Positions 26,868 to 37,100 of a stretch of DNA of 64,000 bases are shown here, piece after piece. The notes under the pieces were generated by a model. That model did not search any database. It worked only from the letters and a program-made list of their open reading frames with translations, and had not been told where the DNA came from. Numbering within the stretch: position 1 is the first letter of the stretch; the number at the start of each line of letters is the position of its first letter. The DNA is from Halorubellus sp. JP-L1 (GTDB lineage Archaea > Halobacteriota > Halobacteria > Halobacteriales > Natrialbaceae): contig NZ_JAAOIR010000002.1 of the NCBI RefSeq assembly GCF_011440375.1, forward strand, positions 124,001-188,000, given 5' to 3'. The translations under genes and the position numbers were made by a program.

Positions 26868-29800
26868 ATGGTCGATGAAGTTGAGGAGATTGATCTGGAT
26901 TTCGATTCCAAGTGTTGGTATTTCATGCAGTTCGGCCGGGAGCGGTTTCTGGAAGAGGCCGCCTGGCAGAAGAACCTGGAAACGTTCAAACGGACCGCTG
27001 AAGCGGTTCGCCTCCTACTCGAGGGCTACGAACGAACTGGGGCGTTTGGGGATGCAGAACTGACAGCGCTCAAAGCGACAATTCTCATCCCAGAGAAGAT
27101 TGGAGCCCAAGCAACCAAGGAGCGCATCTATGCGAGTGCCGCACCGGAGGAACTCCTCGACCAGGTCGTCGAGCTGGTCGATATCCGAACCGGTATCGTT
27201 GGCGGTATCCCATATGATGCTCGGGCCAACGATATCGCCGCCGAGACGCTATACGATATCTTCACGTCATTGCGACGATCCGAGGCTCCGATTACGGAAC
27301 TGGACGAGGCCACCGTTGAGCTGCTCGAACTGGATATCGAGAATCTTGGTGGGGCGAACACGACTGCGCTCCTCTGTCTGCTCCAGCCGGAGCGCTACCC
27401 GGTTGTGAACCAACAAACGGAGGTGGTCTTCGAGGATTGCTTCGACATCACGCTTTCGAACAGTCCTGAAGAGTATCTTGAGAGTGCAGCGCAGTTTCGA
27501 GCCGTTCACGCAGAGCTCGAATTTGGGGAGCACCTTCGACAGCTCGATTACTTCTGTTACTGGCTCCGCGAACAGGTCGGCCCCAATACCAATCCGCTCC
27601 CGGAGGACCTCCGCACACGGACGGTCTGGCAGATCAACGCCGGGTCCGGTGAGTTCGATCAACCAGAGCGAATCTGGCCCGTCTGGTTAGAGCATGGTCT
27701 CTGTTCGGTTGGCTGGGATGTCGGCTCCGTCGAGGAGCTCTCACAGCAGCAGCTAGCTGAGGAGGCGGCTGCGTGGGATGGGGAGGAGGTGGGTGAGTCG
27801 CTCCGAAGGTTCGGACAGGAGATGGAGCCTGGTGATCTGGTGGTTGCGAAGGACGGAAACACTGTGTTAGGGTTGGGTGTCCTACAACAGGGCGGGTATC
27901 GGTATGTTGGTGAAGCGCTCGATACTCGTATCACAGGTGACAGTGTTGGACACGTCCATGTCTGGCCGACAGAGTGGCGGGTGGTGCCCGATGCATCGTT
28001 AGATTTGGATGTGAGTGGGTGGAATATCAGTCCTGGACTCCAGGCGCGGAAGACATTGGTGCAGACGAATGCGTTCGAGGGGATTCGGTGGCAGCTCGCT
28101 GCCCAAGATCCAGAGTTGATTGCTGGACTTGCAGACCTCGATAACCTCACCCGAAATCCCTCCCACGAGTCCCTCCCGTCGGATCTCCAGGCGGACGACT
28201 CGAAGTCCGAGATTATAGAGTCGGGGTCGTGGTTTTTACTCCAGACGGGGAGTGAAAAGTGGGACGACAAGCCGGGCGAGCGGTATCATTTCACAACGGG
28301 GCTACCTGGGTCGCGCCGACTCTATGAGGCTGGGACCGCCCAGGTGGTGTATCTCGAGGACGGGGAGTGTTACGCGACCGCCCGCATCACCAACATCGAC
28401 CGCGTTGAGGATGGGGATGAGGCCCGCCTCTATGCCGATATCACGGATTACACCGAGATTCCGCCCGTCCCGATAAATGATGTTCGGGGTGAGTTCGAGA
28501 CATCGCTGTCACTCCAACATCCCATCATCGAGATTGAGGAGGCAGACTATCACGTCATTACGAATCAAGAGACTGAAACGCGGTATTTCTGGGTGAACTC
28601 GCAGAATCTGGACTGGGATCACCCTGGTGGTACCCAGTTCTACACACGATATGACACCCGGAAGAATCAGGAGGTGTACGAGCGAGTTCGTCCCGGCGAC
28701 AAGGTCGTGGTGTATCATAATCAGCCAACGGGAGCGATAGTTGGCTTAGGAACCATCGAACAGGGTCTCCACGAGAGAACTGCAGACGACGATGACGGGC
28801 CCGTGGAAGGTATCATCATTGCGTGGGAGACAGCCGTCGACCATGTCTCGTGGAACGAGATCACGGATCTGCCGCAGCTCCAGGACTGCGAGGTGGTGAC
28901 GAGCAGCAATGACTACGTCCTCGCTGAGCTCACGCCGGAGGAGTACCATAGCATCCTCGTGGCCGCCGGTGAGCGGACGCCACAGTACTATTGGGTGACC
29001 GCAAGCCCAGCCCAACGGGATATCACGGCCTTACAGACAGGCGAGGAGGTGTTCTATACGGCGCGGAACGCGCAGGGACGGAAGCGACAGGTATACAGCG
29101 CCTTCGAATCCGCCGAGGTAGGCGACCGGGTCGTCTTCTATCAGTCATCCCCAGACCAAGAGATAGTCGGTGAGGGAACCGTCGTCGAAGCCCTCCACGA
29201 GGAGCACCCAGTGAGCTATGACAACCCGGTTGACGGTATCACCCTCCGATACGAACGCTCGCTCGGGCCAATCCCCTGGCGGACGATCTCGTCGATGGAC
29301 TCCCTTGCAGGGACGCGGGTCGTAGAGACCAATGCGCGTGGGTCACTCTTCCCCCTCGACCCAGCGGCGTTCGAGGCCATTTACGAGTATGATGCCGAGT
29401 TGGAGGCCCAACTCGAGACGCTCACTGAGCGACTGACCCCGCCAGCTATCAATGTGGAACTCCCGGCTGGGTTACACTTCGAGGACGAGACAGAATTACG
29501 CCGGCAGATCGAGGCGTCGTTGAACTCTGGCCAGCATATCATCTTCACCGGGCCGCCCGGGACGGGCAAGACGAAGCTAGCCAAGCACGTCTGTAAGCGT
29601 GTTGTCACCGACCATGGCGATGTCGTCGATGACTACGAGTTCACGACGGCGACGGCAGAGTGGACAACGTTCGATACCATCGGGGGCTATGTCCCGAATC
29701 GCTCGGCGGAGGGCGATGAACTCGTGTTCGAGCCCAGAGTCTTCCTTAATCGGTTCCGAGACGATGAGGATGGGGTGCGGAACGAGTGGTTGGTCATCGA

Positions 29801-30548
29801 CGAGATTAATCGGTCTGATATCGACAAGGCGTTCGGGCAGTTATTCTCCGTGCTCTCTGGCGACTCTGTCAAGCTCCCCTATGAGCGGGAGTCGCCCGTC
29901 GAACTCGTCTCCCTCGATCCGGAATCGGAGCGTGATCTGGAGTCGGTGGTGCGGAATCCGGATGTGTTCCCGGTGACGCCTTCGTGGCGGTTGTTGGCGA
30001 CGATGAATACGTTCGACAAGACCTCACTCTACGAGCTCTCATATGCCTTTATGCGGCGGTTCAACTTCATCCATGTCGGCGTCCCCGACCTCCGCACCGA
30101 TGAGGGCGCCGTCAAGACGAGCCTCCTCAACCCCAACGGACCCGAGAACTACGCCACCGCATGGCTCGACCCGGAGGACGACGAGCAAGGGGATGCGTTG
30201 CGGGCGCCGTTGGAGGCAGCGTTCGACCAGCTGGCGGCCATCTGGGCGATAGTCAACGAACATCGAACCATCGGGCCGTCCATCGTCCAAGACATACTCG
30301 AGTATCTTGCCGCAACAGATGCTGATACCGACGGGTATCCCGCAGTAGGGTTGACCGATGCCGTGATTGCGTTGGTATTCCCGCAGCTCGAAGGGATGCC
30401 CCCCCAAGACCAGCGTGATTTACTCGACGGACTGTCGCAGGATACAGTCGAGGGGGAATCTGAAACGATTTCCCTAAATCTGGAGTCGGAGCGATTGCGT
30501 CGGAAGGCGCGGGATTTCTTCGAACTGCCAGCCAAGAGCGATGAGTAA
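26868..30548 (+). CDS. McrB-like AAA+ NTPase with an array of PUA/EVE-like reader domains
   Basis: 1226 residues. The N-terminal 230 residues are helical and unassigned. Four beta-rich PUA/EVE-like modules follow: about 245-400 (TVWQINAGSGEFD, EMEPGDLVVAKDGNTVLGLG), 458-560 (WFLLQTGSEKWDD), 567-680 (RYFWVNSQNLDWD, VRPGDKVVVYHNQPTGAIVG) and 716-815 (YYWVTASPAQRD, VGDRVVFYQSSPDQEIVGEG). The McrB motor has Walker A GPPGTGKT near 895, Walker B WLVIDEINRSDIDKAFGQ, sensor LLATMNTFDKTS and FMRRFNF. The extra readers suggest recognition of modified DNA in several contexts. It overlaps the next gene by 8 bases. Confidence 0.85.
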   Translation: MVDEVEEIDLDFDSKCWYFMQFGRERFLEEAAWQKNLETFKRTAEAVRLLLEGYERTGAFGDAELTALKATILIPEKIGAQATKERIYASAAPEELLDQVVELVDIRTGIVGGIPYDARANDIAAETLYDIFTSLRRSEAPITELDEATVELLELDIENLGGANTTALLCLLQPERYPVVNQQTEVVFEDCFDITLSNSPEEYLESAAQFRAVHAELEFGEHLRQLDYFCYWLREQVGPNTNPLPEDLRTRTVWQINAGSGEFDQPERIWPVWLEHGLCSVGWDVGSVEELSQQQLAEEAAAWDGEEVGESLRRFGQEMEPGDLVVAKDGNTVLGLGVLQQGGYRYVGEALDTRITGDSVGHVHVWPTEWRVVPDASLDLDVSGWNISPGLQARKTLVQTNAFEGIRWQLAAQDPELIAGLADLDNLTRNPSHESLPSDLQADDSKSEIIESGSWFLLQTGSEKWDDKPGERYHFTTGLPGSRRLYEAGTAQVVYLEDGECYATARITNIDRVEDGDEARLYADITDYTEIPPVPINDVRGEFETSLSLQHPIIEIEEADYHVITNQETETRYFWVNSQNLDWDHPGGTQFYTRYDTRKNQEVYERVRPGDKVVVYHNQPTGAIVGLGTIEQGLHERTADDDDGPVEGIIIAWETAVDHVSWNEITDLPQLQDCEVVTSSNDYVLAELTPEEYHSILVAAGERTPQYYWVTASPAQRDITALQTGEEVFYTARNAQGRKRQVYSAFESAEVGDRVVFYQSSPDQEIVGEGTVVEALHEEHPVSYDNPVDGITLRYERSLGPIPWRTISSMDSLAGTRVVETNARGSLFPLDPAAFEAIYEYDAELEAQLETLTERLTPPAINVELPAGLHFEDETELRRQIEASLNSGQHIIFTGPPGTGKTKLAKHVCKRVVTDHGDVVDDYEFTTATAEWTTFDTIGGYVPNRSAEGDELVFEPRVFLNRFRDDEDGVRNEWLVIDEINRSDIDKAFGQLFSVLSGDSVKLPYERESPVELVSLDPESERDLESVVRNPDVFPVTPSWRLLATMNTFDKTSLYELSYAFMRRFNFIHVGVPDLRTDEGAVKTSLLNPNGPENYATAWLDPEDDEQGDALRAPLEAAFDQLAAIWAIVNEHRTIGPSIVQDILEYLAATDADTDGYPAVGLTDAVIALVFPQLEGMPPQDQRDLLDGLSQDTVEGESETISLNLESERLRRKARDFFELPAKSDE

Positions 30549-31893
30549 GCACGGGCGTGACGCGCTGATCGAGGACGTTCACCAGGAGCTAGTGACGTAC
30601 CTCCAGGCGGGCACTATCAGCGAGCGGGCCGTCACGCAATCGCTTGATTTCACGGGGTTAGATATCGCGGAGTTCCGCCGGCTCAAACGCATCCACTTCT
30701 GTCTCTCAGCGGACGTCCGCGAGTTCGTCTCGAAGCTCCAGGAGCGCTTGCGGCGCGTGAAGACTGCGAACCAGCGGACCCGTGAGATCACGCGGGGGGA
30801 GGTCCGTGGGGGTATCGATTGGCAGGCCACCACTCGCGCCCGATATCAGGACGGGGCTGGTGATCGGACGCGGTTCGCCTGCAAGACGCCGTATACTGAG
30901 TACGATATCCCGGAGAATCTCGTCTTGAAGCAGCTGCTCTCGACCATCCATGCGACCGTCACCGACGACATCGCAGGCATAACTCAGTCATGGCGCCACG
31001 ACTACTGGCCAGGTGAGCGTATCAACACGTTCGATAGGTTGTACGCGCGGAACGTCCACTTGAATCGTATCCGTGACGCCGACGATATCACCATCACCCC
31101 TCGGATGCTCACCACCGCGCGGAGCTCCCGACACGGCCTCTATCGGGAAGCACACGACCTCTATCGGCAGCTTCAGCGACTCCTCGATGGTGACTACGGT
31201 GATCCAGATGTCGCCCAGGTGCTCTCGGAGACCCTCGTCGCACCGAATCGGGTGCCGCGGCTGTTCGAGCTTTACTGCGTCTTCCGATTATTGCGGGCGC
31301 TTAATGCGAGCGCGTTCACGCTCCAACCGATCGACCGGCAGGAAAACACTATCGCCGAACTCAGTACGGACACCTATCATCTCGATGTCTACCACGACCG
31401 GACCGGGTCGCTCTCGTTCCACGTCCCACTCTCGCAGATCGATGGCGTGGAGGCCGACTACGTGAAGCGGTATCGCCATGCAAAAGAACACACGCACGAG
31501 CTCCATGAGGAGTTCCTCCAGCAGACGCCTCGCCAGTCGCTGTTCAATGGCCGTCCAGACATCGTCATCGAATGCTACCCCGACACCACTCGCGAGACGC
31601 CCACGGCGGTGCTGCTTAGCGAGATAAAGTACAGCAATCGCCAGCAGACGTTCGCGACGGGATTAGACCAACTCCGCCAATACATGGAGTTCGCCCAAGA
31701 CAACCAGTCAGATACCAGGCAGTATCTCTCCGACACCGACACCGAGGTTTCAGGGCTCCTCATCACGGACGGCGTCGAGACCGAGACACAGACCGCCGGC
31801 AAAGGTGCAATCACGCATCTCACTGCAGAGGCGCTTGAAGACCACAGTATCGCCGACCGCGTCCCCTTTGACATCCTCGCACTTGGTGGCTGA
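30541..31893 (+). CDS. McrC/DUF2357-like PD-(D/E)xK nuclease, partner of the preceding McrB
   Basis: 450 residues. The middle region TPYTEYDIPENLVLKQLL (116-133) is the conserved ENR-like helix of McrC/DUF2357 proteins. The C-terminal nuclease has GRPDIVIE (337-344) and LLSEIKYS (358-365), giving the D-x(n)-E-x-K catalytic set. It overlaps the mcrB-like gene (ATGAGTAA), so the two are co-translated. It is longer and more divergent than the McrC at 4501. With its partner it forms a complete second McrBC-like restriction system. Confidence 0.8.
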   Translation: MSKHGRDALIEDVHQELVTYLQAGTISERAVTQSLDFTGLDIAEFRRLKRIHFCLSADVREFVSKLQERLRRVKTANQRTREITRGEVRGGIDWQATTRARYQDGAGDRTRFACKTPYTEYDIPENLVLKQLLSTIHATVTDDIAGITQSWRHDYWPGERINTFDRLYARNVHLNRIRDADDITITPRMLTTARSSRHGLYREAHDLYRQLQRLLDGDYGDPDVAQVLSETLVAPNRVPRLFELYCVFRLLRALNASAFTLQPIDRQENTIAELSTDTYHLDVYHDRTGSLSFHVPLSQIDGVEADYVKRYRHAKEHTHELHEEFLQQTPRQSLFNGRPDIVIECYPDTTRETPTAVLLSEIKYSNRQQTFATGLDQLRQYMEFAQDNQSDTRQYLSDTDTEVSGLLITDGVETETQTAGKGAITHLTAEALEDHSIADRVPFDILALGG

Positions 31894-31948
31894 AACCAGC
31901 AAGAATCAATCCACGAACTCGGTCTCAAGATATCGTGGCGTCCGGGGG

Positions 31949-32260
31949 TTAGCTCTCGCGGGGGTCGTAGAACTTGTCGACCCAGCCGTTATCGCCGAGG
32001 CAGAGCTGAATCTCCTCGCCGTCGTCCCACGCGTAGTCGATGCCGCCGAAGCGGTACCCGCAACCTTCCTCGAGCGTGATGTCGTCGCTGTAGACGACGC
32101 AGGGCCGCTGGACGTCGCCAAGCTCGCTGTCGCCGAGCATCACCTTCTGCCGGGGCTGAAACGCGTCGATGTCGATCTCGTAGTTGACGAACGCTTTGGT
32201 GTTGACGTAGCCGTGGGTGCCGTCGAACTCGTCGATGCCGATGGTAGGGATGTCGCTCAT
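31949..32260 (-). CDS. Hypothetical acidic protein
   Basis: 103 residues, strongly acidic, with no motif I recognise beyond a GYRFGG turn and two isolated Cys. Its ATG overlaps the stop of the upstream gene by one base (TGATG), so they are one operon. Function unknown. Confidence 0.7.
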   Translation of the reverse strand: MSDIPTIGIDEFDGTHGYVNTKAFVNYEIDIDAFQPRQKVMLGDSELGDVQRPCVVYSDDITLEEGCGYRFGGIDYAWDDGEEIQLCLGDNGWVDKFYDPRES

Positions 32261-32652
32261 CAGCGGTCACCTCCGCGGCGGGTGATGGTGATGCGGCCAC
32301 TGGTCTGGCTGGCGGGCTGTTCGGCGTCGCAGGTCGGGCAGGTGTCGTGCATGATGGGGTCGATGAGGTCGTCGCAGGTGGTGCAGAGGACGAGGCCGTC
32401 TTTCTCGAGGCGGCCGTCGTTGTGGAGGACGGTGCGGAGCCAGCCGTCTCGGACGATGAACAGCGCGTCGTAGGGCTGGTAGAGGCGTGCGTACGAGCAC
32501 CGGGCGGCCGGCGCGTCAACGGGCTGGGCTTGCCGCCAGGCGACCTCGAGCGGGCGGTCGGCCGGCGTGCGCTCGGCCCACCGCGTGCGGGCGTGTGGTT
32601 TGATTCGTGGGAGATGCGACTGGTCGAGGTTCTGTTGCTGGTTGACTGACAT
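32260..32652 (-). CDS. Small protein with C-terminal zinc ribbon
   Basis: 130 residues. The N-terminal part (PHARTRWAER, then SYARLYQPYDALFIVRDG and TVLHNDGR) has the layout of small beta-barrel or RelE-like haloarchaeal proteins. The C-terminal part has a zinc ribbon (CTTCDDLI and CPTCDAEQ). Such pairs of small genes are common on haloarchaeal mobile elements. It could be a toxin or a regulatory protein. No partner antitoxin is evident apart from the 103-residue protein translated after it. Confidence 0.65.
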   Translation of the reverse strand: MSVNQQQNLDQSHLPRIKPHARTRWAERTPADRPLEVAWRQAQPVDAPAARCSYARLYQPYDALFIVRDGWLRTVLHNDGRLEKDGLVLCTTCDDLIDPIMHDTCPTCDAEQPASQTSGRITITRRGGDR

Positions 32653-33240
32653 CGGAATCTGGTCGCGGTGAGTGGGTGGGTCGTCGACGAGGAGTCAGCG
32701 AGGGCTGCCAGGTCGATGGTGGGCTGGGTGGACAGCGTTGCCACTGGGCGCGTCGTGCCAGGAGCTACCGCTGCTACTGGTCGAGGAGCGCCGTTACGGT
32801 GGCTGAAGTGCTATCAGGAAGGAGCCCGAAGGGGTCTGTCCTCGTCGAGGAGCAGTACCGATTCGCGCACGTGAATTCGCCCGCGTAGACTGGGATTCAA
32901 CCGGTCTTGGGCCGCCTCGAAGAGGCGGGGTCGTGCGCGTACGTTTTATCGTGAATAGGCTGGCCAGCTCGAGCCAAAGGCCACCCTCTTGGGAAGTGTT
33001 GTTCCAGAACGGGTGGTGCTCCCCGTAAGGGGAGGTTGGCTGGCCAATGGCGCGGGAATTCCCGCGACCTGGCTGGTAGGCCGACGGTCGCCTTCGGCGA
33101 GCCGCCGACCGACCGCCCTCAATCACGCATATTGGAGCAAAGAACACTTAAACAAATATGCGCACAGGGCATCACAAAGGCCCCCATATATAATCTATAA
33201 CCCATCTAGCGGCAATAAACAGGGGATTCCGGGTGGCCGG
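32653..33240. other. Non-coding stretch rich in hairpins
   Basis: About 590 bases without a convincing gene. Between 32912 and 33111 several perfect short inverted repeats follow one another (listed as a repeat cluster). The stretch after 33120 is AT-richer and featureless. Confidence 0.6.
32912..33111. repeat. Cluster of inverted repeats
   Basis: Within 200 bases: CCGCCTC/GAGGCGG with a GAA loop (32912-32928), palindrome CTGGCCAG (32960-32967), GTTC/GAAC (33001-33010), CTCCCC/GGGGAG with a GTAA loop (33019-33034), TTGGC/GCCAA (33036-33047), the 16-base perfect palindrome CGCGGGAATTCCCGCG (33051-33066), and a nested hairpin CGGTCG/CGACCG enclosing TCGCC/GGCGA (33085-33111). It could be a structured RNA, a replication or recombination site, or tandem terminators. 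No terminal repeats of an insertion sequence were seen. Confidence 0.65.
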
Positions 33241-33906
33241 TCACACTGACTCCCCGTCCGCGTCGGCCGTCCGCGCACCGGTAAAGAATCCCTCCCTCTT
33301 CAGCTCGCGCTTCACCAACTGCGACGTACTGATCAGATCACTCCTACTCACCGAATACGTCCCCAACAACTCACAGAATGCCTCCTCGTCAGTCACCCGA
33401 CGCGGCCCCTCATCCGCTGAAAGTGACGCCAGATCATCCATCTCCTGATACCGACGGAACCGATCACGTTCCACGATCACCCGGATCGTCGCCAAGGCGA
33501 CGTTCGCCAATCGCTTCTGCCGCCCGAACCGATCGAGATTCATCGTCGCTATCGCCGCCATCGCCCGCCGCTGCTGGAACGACGTGACACCCATCGCCGA
33601 ACAGAACGCTTCCGTCAACCGTGTCTTATCACGCGCCGCCTCCCGCACACTATGCTCCCCATCCGACCGATGCCGCCCCTCATTCTGCCGCACCAATCGC
33701 TCAATGTCCCCTTTCGCTGTCCCAATACCAACTCGTGTCTCTCCAGTCGCATCATACCCAGTCCGATATTCCTCCATCTTAGCTGCCCGTTCGCGCGACC
33801 GCGAGGCCCGCTGCTCACTCTCTTCATCTACTACATCCTCTGCTTTATCCTCTTCCTCTCCCACCTCCTCAGAGGAATTCACACGTTCTCGGCCCCACTC
33901 CCTCAT
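33241..33906 (-). CDS. Haloarchaeal helical protein, possibly related to RNA polymerase 'epsilon' family
   Basis: About 221 residues from ATG 33906 (GTG 33921 is also possible; a TATA-like ATTAAG lies about 29 bases before the ATG). The N-terminal half is charged and probably disordered. The C-terminal half is helical, with TEAFCSAMGVTSFQQRRAMAA, NLDRFGRQKRLANVALATI and LGTYSVSRSDLI, a pattern I associate with haloarchaeal proteins annotated as RNA polymerase epsilon subunit or cyclin-fold TFB-like. The resemblance is from memory, so function is uncertain. Confidence 0.6.
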   Translation of the reverse strand: MREWGRERVNSSEEVGEEEDKAEDVVDEESEQRASRSRERAAKMEEYRTGYDATGETRVGIGTAKGDIERLVRQNEGRHRSDGEHSVREAARDKTRLTEAFCSAMGVTSFQQRRAMAAIATMNLDRFGRQKRLANVALATIRVIVERDRFRRYQEMDDLASLSADEGPRRVTDEEAFCELLGTYSVSRSDLISTSQLVKRELKREGFFTGARTADADGESV

Positions 33907-34137
33907 ATCATCTATGCCCACATGGCACCAACTTAATCCTTCCTAGCGACCATCTATCCATTATTACTCTGCTTGAAACTGCTTCCTATCAGACTCAGTG
34001 GCAAAAAAGAACGCTGCTGTCAGGGGGACAGAAGTGAAAGTTCGGAAGACTTCCGGATCGACGACAGTTTACCGGAACGGTAGCCACCTGCAAGGAATGT
34101 CAATCCGTCATCTCATTCTCTGTCTTCGACTCCATGA

Positions 34138-37100
34138 CTATCGGGGCTCGGTCAATCCCGCTTCATCGCTACAGGAGAGACTTCGGTGAGGGCAATACAT
34201 GCAATGGTATCCTGCAGTATCCATCTCGAATGCGCTCTCGGAAGCGAGCGAGAGACGGTCCGAGAGCTGCGCTCGCGCTTGTTCTAGGTCTGCGTCAGTG
34301 AACGTCTTCAGATCGATACGTGGGCCTTGTTCGCCGACGTAGGTGTAACCAGCAGTTCGGACGGGTTCGTCGAACAGGTTCTCACACGCAAGTAGGTAGA
34401 TGGGAAGCTGGAGGTCGTCGTCGAGGGACCGCTCGTTCTGCGTCGCCTTGTAGTCGAGGACGACCAATTCGCCGTCGGGTCGACGGCAAAGGGCGTCTAT
34501 CATGCCGACGACGGTCTCGCCCTCGAACGTGAGTTCGAAGCTGCGCTCGGCCTCCATGATCTCCCAGCTGCTCGCGTCGGTCTCGAAGAACCGCTCGATG
34601 CACGCTTCGACCGCTGGGAGGACTGCCTCCTCGCCTCGAAGCGAGGCGAGTCGCTCTGCGAGAGCCCGCCACTCGGCTTCATCCGTGTAGCCGCGATCCG
34701 CGGCGCGTTCTGCGGTGTCGTGGAACAGAATCCCGATCTGGCGCTGGCTCGGCCCGCTACCATCTCCTCCGTCCAACTCGCCTACGGCTGGGTCGTCGAA
34801 CGCCCTGACGACGTGGGAGAGGTAGTGCTGGCGCTGGCAGGTCGCGAACGTGTCTAGGGACGTGTAGCTGTGCCGTCGCTGCACGGTCGCTGCTGCAGGT
34901 TCGCCGAGCACGGCGTCGGGGAGCGAATCGGCGAGCGCGGGGTCGAGCTCGCCGTCGAGTGCTTGCTTTGCCAGATCGAGCACGCGATCCTGGCCAGCCC
35001 CTCGACTCAGGCGGGTGCCTGCTTCGATCGCGGCAACGCGCTCAGCGTCGTCGACGGGGGCAGCAATGGTCTCGGTCCCGTCGACGGCCGTCAGCGGCAG
35101 GCTCTCCTGGATCGTCTCCCAGATCGGGAACGAGACGCCGTCGATGGCCCAAGGCAGGTTCTCCGGCAGTATCTCGGCGACGGTCGCTGGCGATACGGTT
35201 TCCGCATGGAGGGAGTCCTGAGATTCATCGTCGCGACGCCCGCTGAGGATGGAGAGCTCTTCGGCTCGCGTGATGCCCACATGGAGTAGTCGGCGTGCTT
35301 CGTGCTCGTCGCGCTGGGCGAAGTCGTGGTCGAGTGGCGACCCGCCATCGAGGACGTGCTCGATCACGTCGTAGGAGCGCGCCCGCGGTGCCCATTCGCC
35401 GGCCCGGAGCTGGGGGAGGACGACGACGGGGAACTCGAGGCCCTTGCTCTTGTGGATCGTCATGATCGAGACCGCTTCGTGCTGCGTCTCCGGCTGGTCT
35501 GCCATCTCCCGGTCGGAGACGTCGTGCTGGTCGAGGAACTCGACGAACCGGCCGGAGAGTTCGGGTTCCACGGCGCCCTCCTCGAACGCACTGACGACCT
35601 CGTCGAGCGCTCGCAGGTCGTGGCGTTCCTGCTCGGAGAGGAACCACTCGATCCGCATCGTCGACTTCAGCTCCTGATACAGCCGAGACAGCGAGTGCGT
35701 GTCCCGCTTCGCCCACAGGTCGCCGAGATGGTCGCGCGCGGTTTCCACGCGGGAGGGCTCCGAGAGTTCGTCGAGCGAGATTTCGGTGATCGACTCGTGG
35801 AGTGGCGTGTTCTCGTCTGGGGCCGTACCGGGCAGTTCGTGGTCGTTCAGTCGTTCGAGGTCCGCCCGCGAAACCCGATAGCGCATCGCGAGCACCCGGT
35901 TGAGGGCGACCTCGTTCAGCGGATCGGCGAGCGCTTTGAGTGCGGCGATGACGGTCTCGACGCCGGGGGCTTCGGACGCGAGGTCGCCACCGAGCTCGTA
36001 CGGGATGCCGGCCGCCGTGAGCGCCTCGGCGATCGGACGAGCGTGGCGCTTCTTCCGGACGAGAATCGCGATATCGCTAGGGTCGTACGCAGAATCGACG
36101 AGTTCGGTGTCGCCGTTGAGCAGGCGCGTGAGCGCGTTCGTGAGCTGGGCGGCCTCGTCCTCGGGTTCTTCGTCGGCGTCGATCGTGACGACGCCCGCGT
36201 CGGCGTCCGCGGCGTCACCGACGGCAGCGAGTTCTTTCTCGCTCGCTCGGACGTCCAGTTGGGAGAGCGCATCGTTCGCGAGGTCGAGGATGGGCTGGTT
36301 CGAACGAAAGTTCTCGTCGAGCGTCTCCTCGTGCAGCTTAGGGCAAGCGGCGTCGAGTCGGGGGCCGATGTTCTCGACGTTCGCGCCGCGCCACTCGTAG
36401 ATCGCCTGGTCGTCGTCGCCGACGACGAACAGGTCAGCGTCGGCCGCGATTCGCTGGACGAGTTCGAACTGGACGGTGTCGGTGTCCTGATACTCGTCGC
36501 AGAACACGTAGTCGTAGCGGTCGCCGAGCCAGCCTGCAATCGTGTCGGCCTTGAGGAGGTCGACGGTCGCAAGGACGAGGTCGTTGAAGTCGAGGAAGTT
36601 CTCCTCGTCGAGTCGCGTCTCGTACGCTCGATAGCCAGGCACCAGGTCGGAGAGCACCTGACAGCGGTCGACGAACGCGTCGAGTTTGTCTGGGAGCGCG
36701 TAGTCGACCGGTGGCATCCCTTTCGGGGCGCCGCTGTACTGGCCGAACAGGTGTGCGGGGAGCTTGTAGCTGTACGCGAGATCCCCGTCGAGTATCTCCG
36801 CTCGGTTCGCGTCGAGGAATGCAGCCAGCGAGACGCACGTCTCGCACATCACGTCGAGATAGGTCCCGACGTGGGTCTCCATCCTGTCGTCGTTCAGGTC
36901 AGTCCGGAGCTCGCCTAGGGTCTGCTCCATTGCTTCGAGGTTGGCGAGCATCTCGTCGAGTCGGTCGTCGGTGATCTTCCGCCAGCCGACCTTCAGATGC
37001 TCGTCGGCGGCCTCACGGATCTCGTCGGCCAGCTCCCCGAATTCGAACAGCCGATCGACGGTCGGCAGGTAGGCGTCGACGTCGTCGGGCGTAATGCCGG

